A stretch of DNA of 64,000 nt from Heliopora coerulea (GCA_030142905.1 JASJOG010000321.1:228055-292054); one strand, 5' to 3'. Shown: positions 49,691 to 61,330, numbered from the stretch's first letter. Numbers and translations: made by a program. Notes: generated by a model not told the origin, from the letters alone.

Positions 49691-50848
49691 GTTATTAAGA
49701 GAAGGAAAAAATAAAAGTAGCATTCGGGTAGAAATGTGTAAAATATTGTTACGCATTTTTTTTCTCGAGCTTGTGTATGCATGTTTAAACCTGAAGATGA
49801 AGAATTTAGAAAGTGTAATACGCATGCGCCGTTTTATATGACATACGTGTCCAAATGTGCGTGAGTGTGCAAATGAGTGGATATGCGATTGCGTATATAT
49901 ACGTGCGAGGGCGCGTGTTTTTGAAGGGACAACCCTCAGACTTCTTGGGGGGGGGTGTTGATGTAATTTAAGCATTATTTTTCTTTGCCACCCACATTTA
50001 GAATGCTTTTCCCTTCTCAAGGAAGAGTAGGTGGATATTTTCTTTTCTTAATTGATCATATTTTTTTTTCTTGCCCATAGTATGTGGATGACATTTTTTC
50101 CCAACTGGTATTCCTTTGCCGATTATTTTTTTCTTTCAAAAACATTTCCCTAAGACGTATGATGCGGAGCCTCTGAAAGCGAGTGCTGAGTAATAAGTTT
50201 TAAATTCCAAAAAAATGACGACAGATTACATTTCACTGTTTGTTCGCTGCACAGGTGATATTGGTGATGTCCACAAGTCGCCTAGCACGTCGGCCATCAC
50301 CATTGAATCGATCGTGCTGATCTGTTCCCGCCAGTTTTCCATGCAAACATCTGGTATGACGAGTTTATAGCACACCAGCCAATAACCACCTACTCGACCA
50401 CTTCAGGCCGCCACCCAGGTCCAGCCGTTCATCTACGTGTCGTATCTTGTCTTTGCCGCACACATTAAAAAGACTGTGAGAAATATACACTGAATTTTGT
50501 ACCAGTGCACGGATACGACATTTAGTAGGGCTTCATTAACAGGACCTGAACTGTTTCATTAGATAAACTGTTGCGAAACAGCTAATTACGTAGCTATCAT
50601 ATTCGGATTACACGAAAGAACTGATGTGCAAATCATCCCTAAATAAGCTCATGAAGGTGACGCAACAAATATGAAAAGCTTAGCGGCAAAATAAGGGAGG
50701 CGTCTCCGTAAAAGAAGCGAGATCCTTCCTCCCATCACTTAAGTCGTAATATTGGAGTCAATTTAATGATAATGAACTTGAAATCGGAACCGAACTCAAC
50801 TAAAGTAACAACATTGATTTTTAACTATACGAAGGTCATGTTAAGGCA

Positions 50849-50936
50849 TTATTTTCCTGGTGGTTTCTTTGAACGAGGTGATGTCCGTCTCTCCAATTTG
50901 TGTGCGAAACTTTCCCGGCAAATGGGACACCGAGTT
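50849..50936 (-). CDS. Gene B exon 7: final RING cysteines and tail
   Basis: Acceptor GATAATAG. Encodes TRCPICRESFAHKL, then a basic Pro/Lys tail (RSKKPPGK) and TAA. No clear AATAAA was seen close downstream. Confidence 0.85.
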
Positions 50937-53900
50937 CTATTATCATTTAAAAAGAAATACAAAGCAGTAAAATCAGGGTAGAAGTGAGCACAATATTTTA
51001 CGCAGTTAGACTCAGATTTGTACATCTATGTTGGTGCTTGAGGATGAACACGATGAACGCGTGCATGTTTATGACATTTCATATTTGAGCGTGCGGGATG
51101 GTTGAGCGTGCAATTGTGTTTGCGTGATGCGTGGTGCGTGATTTTGCGGGGGACAACCATCAGACTTCTTCAGGGGAGATCTAATATGAAGGTCAATCTC
51201 CATCTGCTATTTTTATCGCACGATATGCCTTTCTTGAGAGCTTGAAGGTTCTGAGCATGAGTATTGGTTTCGATCAGGAGTTTCTCTCAAATCAGAAACC
51301 AATGCATATTCTCACAACCTTCAAGCGATCGAAAAATATAAATTGACTGAAGATGGAAATGAGTTTACAATTTCAACATTTTACGAAGAATATACTTACA
51401 TTCCGCTGCGAATCATTTGAGTTGCACACTCCTTATGAACTTTATGAGAACACGGGAGAATCTGGCAGCCTGTGAATGCATCCTGTAAAAGAAAAGGTTT
51501 CCGAAGGGAAGTAGAATTAAGGAAGAGGCCAAGATGCAACAACGTCATACGTAAACCACAAGCCATTATATAACCACTGTTCTCAGCTCCAGCCACATAC
51601 CACAATACTAAGTTCAGTATGCTCACCTATTAGATTATCGTCGGTAAACTTCCAGTACAGTAGAAACTGAATGTTCTTTAACCTAGTCTTGCAAATGTGT
51701 GTTGATGGCTTAACTTACCTCAAGGCAAATGCAACATTCATCATGGGCTGATCCAGCTCGACATTTGTGATTCCCTCTGAGCTGGACGTCAAGACAAACT
51801 CCGCAAACATCACAGTGAAAAGACCGATCTTTGTGAATTCTACAATAAGATGAAACCATATCAATACCGTAAGTCACATGCAAGTAGTGGGCAATAATGA
51901 GATAGTTCAGATTTAAAATTAGTAGGGTTGTTTTTGGTTCATGGTTGACGTTTTCAATACAATTTTGTCATCTGAAACAAAATCAGTGAATGACTGAGAT
52001 CCCTCAATGGATTGTCAGACGCAGTGAATGTTGCCGTCGTTCTAAGAAGATGTCGCAAAAAAGCGTTTAAACATTCGTTTAAAAATGTGAGCTACTAGAA
52101 AAAAAAAACTTTTCTGAAAACAACTGAACCAAATTTAAAAATTAACTACAGCACCAACAAATGAAAAAGACTTCATGAATTCTACTTCATAAATCTATAA
52201 AGATACAATATTTTAAGACTTATCTTACCTGCAAATGCCACATTTCTGACAGTGATACGGGTTGTCATCAGTTCCCGTGAGGTGTTTGCAAATTGGGCAA
52301 AAGTATTTGGCAAACTTTCTGTGGCATTTGGTGCAGAACTGAGACCGCGAAGTGAACTAAAATAAAAAATTAAGAAAACCTGGTACAATTTACAGTTCAT
52401 TTTGTTACAATAAACAAAAATACCTTCAGTTTATAAATTTCGATTGATAAAAATGTCTTCAAGTAAGGTTTAGGTATTGCTCCTCTACATATGCAAAAAT
52501 CTCACAAGGTGTGACAGCAGTCATTGCTGAACGATGCCCTATCAACATTGTCGTGAAGGATCAACTTCACTGATAAATCACAAATGAGTTCTTTATGATT
52601 TCCACAGCACTAGTCTGGGTAAATGAAAGAACGCCGGTTGATGGAAAGGTGAAAAAATGCATTAAAAGAATAACAATAGTTCACGTTGTTCTGCACAACA
52701 TTATTCACATGGCTAACACAACGTTATTTATGGGATGCAGCACAATTTTTTATGGGATGCAGCACAACATTGTGTACGGGGGTGATGAACAACCCTCTTC
52801 ACACCTACTAAAAAACATGAAAAAGTTCTACGTTTCTACGAGTGTAGTTGCTGACACCCATCGTGATATTTCGACGTACTTTTCCTAGGAATCCGTAAGG
52901 AAGATTTGTATTACTTATAGGAAACAAATTACGCATACCTAGAGCACAATATTAAGAAGTATAGGAAGGAAACAACTTCAAAAAGCAACATCTTGCAAAC
53001 CCAAGATGCAAGTCAACGAACAAGACGAGAAAACGATATTATATTTCGACTCTATTTCAAAGTCATTGGATCATCAAGTTTGCAAGGTCTTGAGTTTACA
53101 AGATGTTACTTTTCGAAGTTACTTTATTCTTCTGCACTTCTTAGAGCAACATCTCTCGTACCTTTTGTTCTGTCCCACATTTCACACATTTGATGAACTC
53201 GGTATCGCGGGATTTCAATTTCTTCTTTCCGCACTTACTTTCGTTGTTATGGCAACGGTGACAAGGCCAATATCTATTACAACAGTTGAACTTCACGTAA
53301 CAACGTCTCTTGTAGTGACTGCACAACCACGGTTCGTCATCACTGTCTTCCTCGTCAGAGTCTGCACGCTGGAATTTGGACAGCTTATTTCCATTGCTAC
53401 CCATACGACCTTGGAAACGCGTATCGGAAGGTGCTGCGCCATCAGCAGGTTCTGTTGAACTACCGTTAGCATTTCTTGAACTGCTGTCCACTTCATCGCT
53501 GGCACCTGATGAACATAGGAAAAAAATCGCTGATAAAATGATTCGGAGATTTTTTATTGAAATGTTTATGATTTCTCGTGGTACACTTCATCAGTAATCC
53601 GTGATTTACCTATTTTTGTTTCGAGAACATTTCGAGTTTTTGTTGATAAGTGTCCAATTTCCCAGCAGAAGTGAGTGAAGGTGTGTGGGAGTAATACTAA
53701 ACACTTCTTCCTCACATACGTTGTCTGTGAACAGTTTATGAAACACCGAGAATCGAAGCTTAATGTCGAGACAAGAGAATTTCATGATTGACATAAAGTT
53801 TATATGACTGACATACAAACTCGACAAAGTGAATTTATTTAACTGGGATTCGAACTCGCTTCTTCGGGTTACCGGTTCGCCGCTCTACCAGTTGAGCTGC

Positions 53901-56857
53901 CGCGACAACTTAACGCTGATCTATTAGGATGTGCACTGCGTCCATTCTATTTTAGCACGAGAGTCACTCGTGCATTTAAATTGGATTCCACGAGTTTGTT
54001 CCCAGTTCGAATACCTTCGAATCGCTCTCGTCAACTTATCCAGTCGACTTTAGCAGCGTAGGTTGACACGAAATTTTATCTTCGTGTCACCTTTAGAACG
54101 AATATGAAAGATCAAGACAATTTCAACGACATATCGCTACCATTTAATCATTGAACCATTATAATTTGATGATCGGTTTAACTATTCTCGTAACCGTTAT
54201 TATAGTCGAAATATCATTATCAATATCTCGTTAGACCTTACCATTATCACTGGAAACTGGTCCGTCCGTAATTACTAGCTCTCGTGTCGTCTGGCGGGTG
54301 TCCTGTGTGGCATTTTCCGTCTCACTACTGGCAAATAAAGACGCCGTTTTGAGTGGTGTCTGAGGGAGCCTGGGTCGGTTGCCAGTAACAAACTTCTTGT
54401 TTTCGTCAAATTGAAGCTGCTTCGAGGGAGGTGTTTGAGATGACTGACATTCAGAGCTGATGCTTGATTGTAACCGAGTGCTCGAATTACTGAATATTCC
54501 TTGAGCTGCGGCAGAACTGGCGCCTCTGTTGGTACGTCGGTTTTCGATTCTCAAAATTCTGGTTGAGTTGGTGCTGCGTAAAGGAGTATAGTCGCCCAAG
54601 AGAAAACAATCAATGAGGTGTACGAGATCAATTCTCAGAATTGTCTCAAAGAATTCTCTCAACTTGCTCAAATCTGAAGCACTGATGACTTTTTTCCGAT
54701 CTAGGTCGTGAAACACTTCACTGATATCTGAGGAAACGTCTGCTGAAAACATGCTGCTGGCCCATGTTCTTAACTTGGCCACATCGCTGGAGAGAAGGCG
54801 ATCAGCAATGGTAAGCAGCAACAACTTATAGTTGTTGTACAGACTTCTTTCTACTGTTGTAGTCGGCATATTGGTTAAGCTTGCCCCTTCTGTGGAGCTT
54901 GACACCTCCATGGATTCTTGTACGGAAACTTCCGGCGGGAAGTTCTCAGAATTCTCCACAATGTCGCCAAAGTGGGATTGGAACTGTGTGTTAGATTTCA
55001 CTGCCACTTCTGTTCCTGAAGTTTGTGCTTGTGCTGAGCATGACGGTTGAGGGGTCTGAGTAGTAACACTTATTGATTTAAAAGTTTTGTCAAACTCGAA
55101 TTCTCTTTTCTTTTCGTTCTTCATCCTTGTCACCTCAACACTGGCACGTCCCAGTTCGAGTAACGTTTCTCGGAGTTCTTCTTCCTTGGCTTCCAAGCGG
55201 TTTGTCACCCTGACTAATTGGTCTTTTAGTTTCCTGTTGGCCTTCTCTAAATCAAAAATTGCTTTTTTGTAGTCAGCTTCCCTTCGTGTCATCTCAAATT
55301 CCAGGCTCCGTATGGTTTCCATCAACTTGTCGTTCTTAAACTTCCACTCATCAGAATCGTGAGCAGTCTGCGTCTCTTTGGTCTCGACATCTTCTTTCGT
55401 TTGCGTGTTTTGGTCAGTGGATGGTGGAACCGTCAAGTAACCATGATCTTGTTGCTTTAATAATTCTGTCGTAATCTTATCACCACAAATGAAGACTTCA
55501 TACAAAACTAACCCACTTTCCTCCTCTGATTGATCCCATTTTTTTTTCTCAGAGACTCCAAGTTTTGATGTTCCTTCGAGGAACTTTGACTTTTTCTGTA
55601 TAGCCTCCTCGGATTGGAATTCCAAATAAAAATCAACACTCATAACTTTCTTCAACGCTTTTATCACCGTCGTGACTTCAGAAGCTTTAGGCTTTGACAA
55701 ACTAGGAGAGTTTGTAGATAAATAAGTATTGGGATGAATATAGAGGAGAGCTGGAGCAGGATAAGTGACCAGAAACCCGGTATTGTTGGCGTACAGTTTT
55801 TGTACTTTTATGTCATTCGACCAGTTTGAGATAAGGTGCCGAAGAAAAGCTTTAAACCTCCTGAATCCAGTCGAGTCCTTCATATGAACCGTTATCACTG
55901 AGAAATATTCATCATCAAAGTGTCCATGATGAAAAATATCTTGGACCCTTATCTGCCATACTTCCCATGCATCATGACAGGGTTGTTTTTCTCCAGCAGA
56001 ATATTCAATCGTAAGCTGTTTCGAATTTCTGTCGGCTTCTAATAAAGAGAAAAATTGTCAGGACAAAGAGCAACCTTTACAAGGAACATGTTGTACCATT
56101 GTATTAACCCTTTAAGGGTCAGCGACCTGTATACAGGACATCAAAAACAAAAGAACAAGTGAAAGAACAAAATGAAAACAATGAAAGAACAATGAACAAA
56201 AGAAATCGAATTGAACCGTTAGAGGGTTAATTTACTTGTTCGACTTTCTCGCGTCGGTGGATGCGATATAAAATTCACTGCACATGAGGATAGCGGCAAA
56301 GTAAGAAAAATCTCAAACCTGCGCGCAGTTGTGTGATGTCATTATACTAGGTCGCCAAACGAACAAAATTTGCCCAGATATTTCACATACACAAAATAAT
56401 GACAATTCCTTAAATCCGTAATCCCTTAACTGAAGTTAGTGGCAATAAGGAACTGTCCTCAAAATTTACCATTTCAAAAATTTGTTGAATTGTATTGAAC
56501 TTTATTTTATTATAATGTACTGTACTCTACTGTGCTGCATTGTAATGTAATGTATTGTATTGTAATGTTATCGTCAATCATTTCAGTCCTTTATTGCATG
56601 GTCAATCACTGGATTACTCGAAACCAACTTCAAAAACCTCATAACATCACCACAGTGTACTTACCTGATTTAACAAAGGAACTGTCGATAAAATCAGGCA
56701 GTACCCACTTTCGTAACGTCCATATCAGATTTTGAATTACCAACCAGAGACTTAATCTTTCTCTTCCTTTACTTTTTTTAATTCGCAGCACAATTCGCTG
56801 TCCATCAGCAACTACGGCCGCGACAGACAGCCTTGTTAACGTAGCGGGTTGTGTCAT
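50849..56857 (-). CDS. Gene B: coiled-coil, DED, CHY/CTCHY zinc-finger, RING E3 ligase (917 aa predicted)
   Basis: Seven exons join with matching phases: 56857-56665, 56038-54242, 53505-53162, 52356-52229, 51839-51719, 51482-51400 and 50936-50849. All introns are GT-AG. The start ATG has an in-frame TGA two codons upstream. Predicted order: an unrecognised N-terminal region (1 to ~290), coiled coil (~295-381), death-effector-like domain (~465-547), Ser-rich linker and acidic run, CHY zinc finger (~725-805), CTCHY finger (~806-850), RING-H2 (~856-898) and a basic tail. CHY-CTCHY-RING is the architecture of Pirh2/RCHY1, an E3 ubiquitin ligase; usual members are about 260-300 residues and lack the N-terminal 600. 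DEDs bind other DEDs in death and immune complexes. The inferred role is a ubiquitin ligase recruited through its DED. Introns 1 and 2 hold a piggyBac-type MITE and a SINE. There is no transcript evidence. Confidence 0.85.
51400..51482 (-). CDS. Gene B exon 6: central RING
   Basis: 83 bases between TTTTACAG and GTAAGTATA. Encodes DAFTGCQILPCSHKVHKECA, giving RING cysteine 3, both histidines and cysteine 6. Nearly identical in protein to the gene A exon at 36781-36863. Confidence 0.9.
51719..51839 (-). CDS. Gene B exon 5: CTCHY finger and first RING cysteines
   Basis: Encodes FHCDVCGVCLDVQLRGNHKC, then HDECCICLE, which starts the RING. Acceptor CTTATTGTAG, donor CTTGAG/GTAAGT. The phases fit both neighbours. 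Confidence 0.9.
52229..52356 (-). CDS. Gene B exon 4: rest of CHY and start of CTCHY finger
   Basis: Acceptor TTTATTTTAG, donor TTTGCAG/GTAAGA. Encodes FCTKCHRKFAKYFCPICKHL then PYHCQKCGICR, matching the CHY-to-CTCHY transition of Pirh2-type proteins. Confidence 0.9.
52980..53123. repeat. Fold-back repeat in gene B intron 3
   Basis: AAAAGCAACATCTTGCAAAC at the left mirrors GTTTACAAGATGTTACTTTT at the right, with a middle segment ATATTTCGACTCTATTTCAA. A related middle segment is at about 30385-30420. Probably a small mobile element. Confidence 0.5.
53162..53505 (-). CDS. Gene B exon 3: acidic linker and CHY zinc finger, first part
   Basis: Joins exon 2 in phase (G plus GT). A Ser-rich and acidic run (ADSDEEDSDDEP) precedes CSHYKRRCYVKFNCC, YWPCHRCHN and KCVKCGTEQK, the first half of a CHY finger. 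The donor is CAAAAG/GTACGA, a weaker but valid GT site. Confidence 0.85.
53835..54085. repeat. tRNA-derived SINE-like repeat in gene B intron 2
   Basis: The left part is an inverted tRNA-like head (GGGATTCGAACTCGCTTCTTCG, then GCCGCTCTACCAGTTGAGCT). The right part ends in a tail (CAGTCGACTTTAGCAGCGTAGG) related to that of the 38.4-39.1 kb units but more diverged. Confidence 0.55.
54242..56038 (-). CDS. Gene B exon 2: N-terminal region, coiled coil and DED
   Basis: Acceptor TTTATTAG and donor AATG/GTAAGG bound 1,797 bases with no stop. It begins EADRNSKQLTIEYSAGEKQP. A heptad-patterned segment (MRSLEFE-type repeats, KANRKLKDQLVRVTNRLEAK) follows mid-exon. The DED is near the 3' part. A Ser/Thr/Gln-rich linker ends the exon. 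Confidence 0.85.
54591..54839 (-). other. Death-effector-like domain of gene B
   Basis: About 83 residues from YKLLLLTIADRLLSSDV to RIDLVHLIDCFLLGD. It shows six predicted amphipathic stretches and the RxDL motif (RIDL) that, with an acidic residue in helix 2 (SSDVAKL), marks DEDs. Assignment is by eye; a CARD or another death-fold member is the main alternative. Confidence 0.7.
56108..56226. mobile_element. piggyBac-type MITE in gene B intron 1
   Basis: 119 bp with ends CCCTTTAAGGG and CCGTTAGAGGG, flanked on both sides by TTAA (56104-56107 and 56227-56230). TTAA duplication with CCCTTT-like ends is the signature of piggyBac elements. The interior is an A/G-rich AACAAAAGAA-type repeat without an ORF. 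Confidence 0.7.
56665..56857 (-). CDS. Gene B exon 1
   Basis: ATG to donor AAATCAG/GTAAGT, 193 bases, leaving one base. It encodes MTQPATLTRLSVAAVVADG and a basic segment. No signal peptide is obvious. The upstream in-frame stop (TGA CTT ATG) supports this start. Confidence 0.75.
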
Positions 56858-58470
56858 AAGTCACCGAACGTCAAATCTATAAAGAAACGTGACATGGGGT
56901 ATTGAATATTGAAGATCATCTTTGACTTTAAATACTCATTGAAAGCTTCTGTTGTATATAATAATCAAACCTAGCAATCGCCAGCAAGATACTTTAACCA
57001 TTGAGCGAGTTGGGATGAAATGGTGCAGTAGATTATACTAGTGGCTTCCATGTATCACTTAGGACCATTGAGTATACTCATTGCTTAGACTATTTCACAG
57101 GAGATGGACTAAAAAGCCTTTTTGTACTATTTACAACATAATTAACCGTCTTTCGTCGGATATACAAGCTCTTTTCGATACAAAACCAACGCGAATGTTA
57201 CGAATTGCTTGCGAAATTCATATTCAAATTATCATTACTTTGTCCTAATTTTAAAATCAAATCTCACAAGCATAATCTCTACAGCTGTTGTGGGACTATT
57301 TTCCAAATTACACAAAATAGCTCAAGAAAGCCAAGTAGTTCCGGGAAATGAAAACGCAACGTTCTTCGGGATGTGCCAACGCCCATTAAACGATCCTCAT
57401 TTGTTCGAGTAAATTTTCCAGGAGACAACACGCCTCAGGAAGACATTTTGTTACTGGCGTGTAGCAAGAAATGAAAAGATTTATTTACAAACGAAAAAAG
57501 AAACTAAAGAGTTAAGATAACAACCATAAATGTTCAAAGCTTATCTGTCTTCTTGACACTTTTAAGCTTGCGACTCTGACAACCCAGCGGTGACAAAAGA
57601 TAGAAGTTCCACCAGTAAAGCGTTCCAACCACAACTGTTAACTTCTTATATTCCACCAACAAACTTGAATACAGGTAACGATCTTGAGCACACAAAACAA
57701 CACACACCGAGGGTCGAAGCGAATCGCACTTATATAGTCTGTCCGTAAACTATGACGTAATTTACGTAATTTCTAAAATAACCGAATACACTATATTTCG
57801 TAACAATCATGACAGTGTTCATGACTCAAGTAACCTAAAAAGTTTTTACATCAGCGTGAGTCAGCAGAATTACCATGTCAGCATGAGTAAGCGGTATGAC
57901 TCAGGAAAAACTAAGAGAAGTTCAAATATTCTAGAATGTTCTCGGCGCGTGACGACTGTCACGTAACAATTTTAATAATATACCTTAATATTCTACACAA
58001 AGTAGATAAAAGTTTTGAGCGAACGAATATCCACGACGGGTATAGCGTTAAAGTTAGAGTTAGAGTTAGCCCATCATTACTGGTGACTTTTTAAGAGGGC
58101 GGTTTGGGTTCATACTGTAGGTTTTCCTTAATTCCTGGACAGTTCTTGGATAGGGAAATTATGTGGAAAAAGGTACCAAGTTTTAAGTTTGCACGAAAGA
58201 TTGCTGTAATTAAATCTTCCTACTTAGATTACTAGTCGTTCTTTTTACAGTAATAAACGTTTTTTGTGGAATGGTTGGAATGGTAGGATGAACATGATTA
58301 CGGTTAGAATAGGTAATAGCATATGGTTTCGAGTGCAATTTCGAAAAGAATTCGCACGGCTGAGATTTTCAAAGGTTATCAAAATAGCACGGGTCTGAAG
58401 GAAAATGCTATTCGAGGACTTTGAAAAACTCACAACTGCGTATTTTTTCCTAAGTGTAAGAGACATCATG
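56858..58470. other. Upstream flank of gene B; no further gene supported
   Basis: It would contain gene B's promoter and any 5' UTR. I see no clear TATA box close to the start codon. A 67-codon ORF at 57209-57412 has no recognisable domain. Confidence 0.35.
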
Positions 58471-58479
58471 CAGTTACCA

Positions 58480-58600
58480 GTTAATAATATGCACGAAGAA
58501 TGTAATACAGTGCCAGAAAAAGGTAATTGAATGCAAATTACTCTATTACCTTTTTTCTGCACTGTTTTACCTTGAAATTGCACTGCTCTTAGCCAATCAG
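58480..58600. repeat. Fold-back repeat
   Basis: CAGTGCCAGAAAAAGGTAAT at about 58508 mirrors ATTACCTTTTTTCTGCACTG at about 58545. A small hairpin-forming element with no ORF. Confidence 0.5.
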
Positions 58601-58609
58601 ATTCGAGAA

Positions 58610-60630
58610 ATTTTTTTCACGTACATAATTCAGTGTTTTACACTTAAGTATGCAAAATTTCGCTTAGCTCGTATTCAGGGTCGATCAGTCAATATGAAGC
58701 ATGAGGTGATACAAAACATTAATGGCCCTTTTTAGTGTCCTGCATTCAATCATACCATAAGCGTAGAATTCAGGGGGGTATATGGGGCACGTACTCCCCA
58801 ACATTTTTGGAAACGACAAAAAGTGCCCGTTTTTTAAAAAGAAGAAATGCTGTCTATAACGAAGTGTAACGCATCGGTTTATGCCTTCTTGCTGGGGTGT
58901 ATAGATCAAAAGACATATGAGAATATGAAAAAAAAAAGTTTATTGAACGAGACAGAGACATTACTCAGATATTGTTGGAAATTTCAAATTTTTTAGAACT
59001 TTTTTTAATTTAGTCTTAATGCTGGTGTTAATTACTAGTTTCGTTAAAGTGCAAACCTCATGTCAAAAGAACTGGTATGAAAAATGCTATGTATTTTGAG
59101 GGTGCCCTTTCCATGCGCAAAGGTGCCACACTTGCTTCCTACGCCACTGAATGATACGAATACTTGTATTCAGTTTACAATATTGTCCATGCAGTGAAAT
59201 CCTGCAGTTAAATTGCATTGGCTTTACATGTACCATGAGAAACTTATGATTGACAACTGCAATGGGAAAGACAACGTCGGAATGGCATCTTCTTTTGGAT
59301 CAATTGGATCCTGCGGAATGTGGGTACAAGGTCAGCCAAAGGTATCCCCATAGCGTTGCTGGCGTTAGTCTAAAGTCCCCAACCGGATGAAATAACAAGA
59401 CCGAACGACCACCTTGAAGCAGCACTGAGAACGGTTGTTGCATCAGTGCATGTATTTTTCAGTTGCAGCATTTGGCAAAGACGTTTACTGACAAGTGTGT
59501 TTCCGTTTGTGACCGGAAAACATATCAGGGAATAACTAAAAGGTTGGACACACGGTCTGTTGCACGCGAAGTTGCAGTAGTTGCCAAAGAGAACTGAAGA
59601 TGAGATTTTAAGGCAGCAGGCCAGATTAGGATTAGAGTTAGAGTAAACCTTGACGAATAATTAAGAACAGAATTAGTTTATGGTTAGACTTTCATTAACC
59701 TGTAGCTTCACTTGGTTTATGTGCTTAGTGTATATCATTCAGCAATTCACGCAACCTAATATGCACTGTTCATTTATCTGAACTTTACATCATCATAGTC
59801 TGTATTTGCTGACTCAAGCAAAACCCGCTGGTGTACTCATAACAAAATGCCGGATGAAATCCAGAGTCAACAAAACGAAAGCTTGCAATAACAAAAACCT
59901 TACGTGGGGTTCAAAAAATATCGAAGACCCATGAAATGATATGTGAGATGCACCCGTTTCAAACGCTGAGCTACTGTCGTGTCTAACTCATGCAAATGAG
60001 GTGGACTAAGGAGTTATCTTTTTTGAGTTTGACTTGAATGCAGGAGTAGTGGCAAGGCGGTTGAAGCAAATCTTAATTAAAAACCCAAATGGAAAGTTGC
60101 TGTAGTTATCCAGGGCCTGGTCGCTAGGAGAAGGAACTGATGTCAGCTCGGGCAAACGAAGAAATCCCGAAAAAGTTACTTTGTGTTTACGTGGCTTCAA
60201 TTTCAACTCGTTTAGCCGAGTTGTAATTCTTCCAAGTGAACAGCGCCTTAGCCTGGCAGGGACACATTCCCGTATTTATCTTTTACGAAAAAATGAGAAT
60301 TCAAATTGATTTCCATCAGGTAAACAGCAAACCTGATTCGAAATTGAAAGTGAAAGTTAAATGCTCCTGCCAGGATAAAACAGCACTGGATAATGTACCT
60401 GTCCGCAGAACATTACAAGTAATGTTGGATGCATTGAAAGGATCATAGTCAGCCGCTCTAAAGAACAACTACAGGATTTCCCGTTTTTAGCTGTTTCCGC
60501 TGTTTTTAACCTTTTGGCTTTTTACATGAAATCGAACACACGACACATCGGTAGACGAAAACATCCACATGAGAGGTGTCCACTTACCGTGTGTCTTACA
60601 ACTTGGCCTGGTCTACAGATTATCGCGTAC
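58610..60630. other. Intergenic sequence, no supported gene
   Basis: Several 60-75-codon ORFs occur without recognisable domains. A hAT-like half-end (CCTACGCCACTGAA near 59140) faces AGAATTCAGGGGGG near 58770, but no target duplication could be fixed. Confidence 0.3.
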
Positions 60631-60634
60631 GACT

Positions 60635-60837
60635 CAGTGGCGTCGTAAGAGCTGTCCGACAGGGAGGGCCCGAGCTGTCCAAAATTTTCCGACAGTTGTA
60701 TTCCTTTGGGGGCTCGAGGCATGTACTACGCATGGTCTCGGAAATGTTTGCAGACTTCACTCGTTTTCTTCCGAGAATCACAAAATTTTCCGACAAACAT
60801 CGAATTGTAAGGGGCCCCTCCGGCCACGACGCCACTG
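60635..60837. mobile_element. hAT-type MITE
   Basis: Inverted ends CAGTGGCGTCGT and ACGACGCCACTG. Flanking 8-mers GTACGACT (60627-60634) and GTACGATT (60838-60845) differ at one base, as expected for an older hAT target duplication. The overlapping ORFs on both strands lie inside this element and are not genes. Confidence 0.75.
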
Positions 60838-60992
60838 GTACGATTGCTCGTTCTGATGTACACCATGTAGTCAGAAGAGTCTTCAGGACGTACTGCAACA
60901 TTTGTGAGCGAATAGCGAGCAGGAGAAGTGCTTTTATGAGTTGATCACATCCACCAGGATGAAGGGTCGTATGCGACAATCGTATCATTTAG

Positions 60993-61330
60993 TTCTTGAT
61001 GTTTGAGAAACGTGAGAGCTTGGATATATTAAGGTAGATGAACGATCTTCAAGCTCGATACTCAGAAAATGATTTCTGAGCCCCAGACGGGGATCGAACC
61101 CGCAACCTTCTGATGACTGGTTAGAAGCTCTAACCATTGAGCTACCGAGGCTCAGATGGTGAGCTAAGGTGCAAATTCGATATATATGTGCGACCTAAGC
61201 GGAAGCCACTATCTATTAATAATGATTGAAGCAGTTTTTGATGTTTGAGAAACGTGAGAGCTTGGATATATTAAGGTAGATGAACGATCTTCAAGCTCGA
61301 TACTCAGAAAATGATTTCTGAGCCCCAGAT
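60993..61330 (-). repeat. tRNA-like SINE between ~95-bp direct repeats
   Basis: About 95 bp (TTTGAGAAACGTGAGAGCTT onward) is repeated at 60993-61090 and 61229-61325. Between lies a minus-strand tRNA-like unit (about 61083-61155): GGTAGCTCAATGGTTAGAGC, a loop CCAGTCA and a perfect box B GGTTCGATCCC. One anticodon stem mismatch and a C before the anticodon argue against a working tRNA. Confidence 0.6.

Larger units (their letters stand above)
49598..51168. repeat. Tandem duplication of the gene B 3' end
   Basis: Two direct copies, about 49598-49955 and 50847-51168. They begin with the shared TTTTCCTGGTGGTTTCTTTG and end with a shared GGGACAACC(C/A)TCAGACTTCTT. The interval 49956-50846 between them has no recognised feature. 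Confidence 0.65.

Noticed and set aside
53006..53458. 150-codon plus-strand ORF
   Set aside because: It is antisense to gene B exon 3, which encodes the CHY zinc finger with valid splice sites.
60569..60988. Overlapping ORFs of 95-122 codons on both strands
   Set aside because: They coincide with a hAT-type MITE (60635-60837) and its edges and show no protein family features.
61083..61155. A functional tRNA gene
   Set aside because: Box B is perfect, but the base before the anticodon is C instead of T, a stem pair is broken, and the unit is one of a family of decayed copies.
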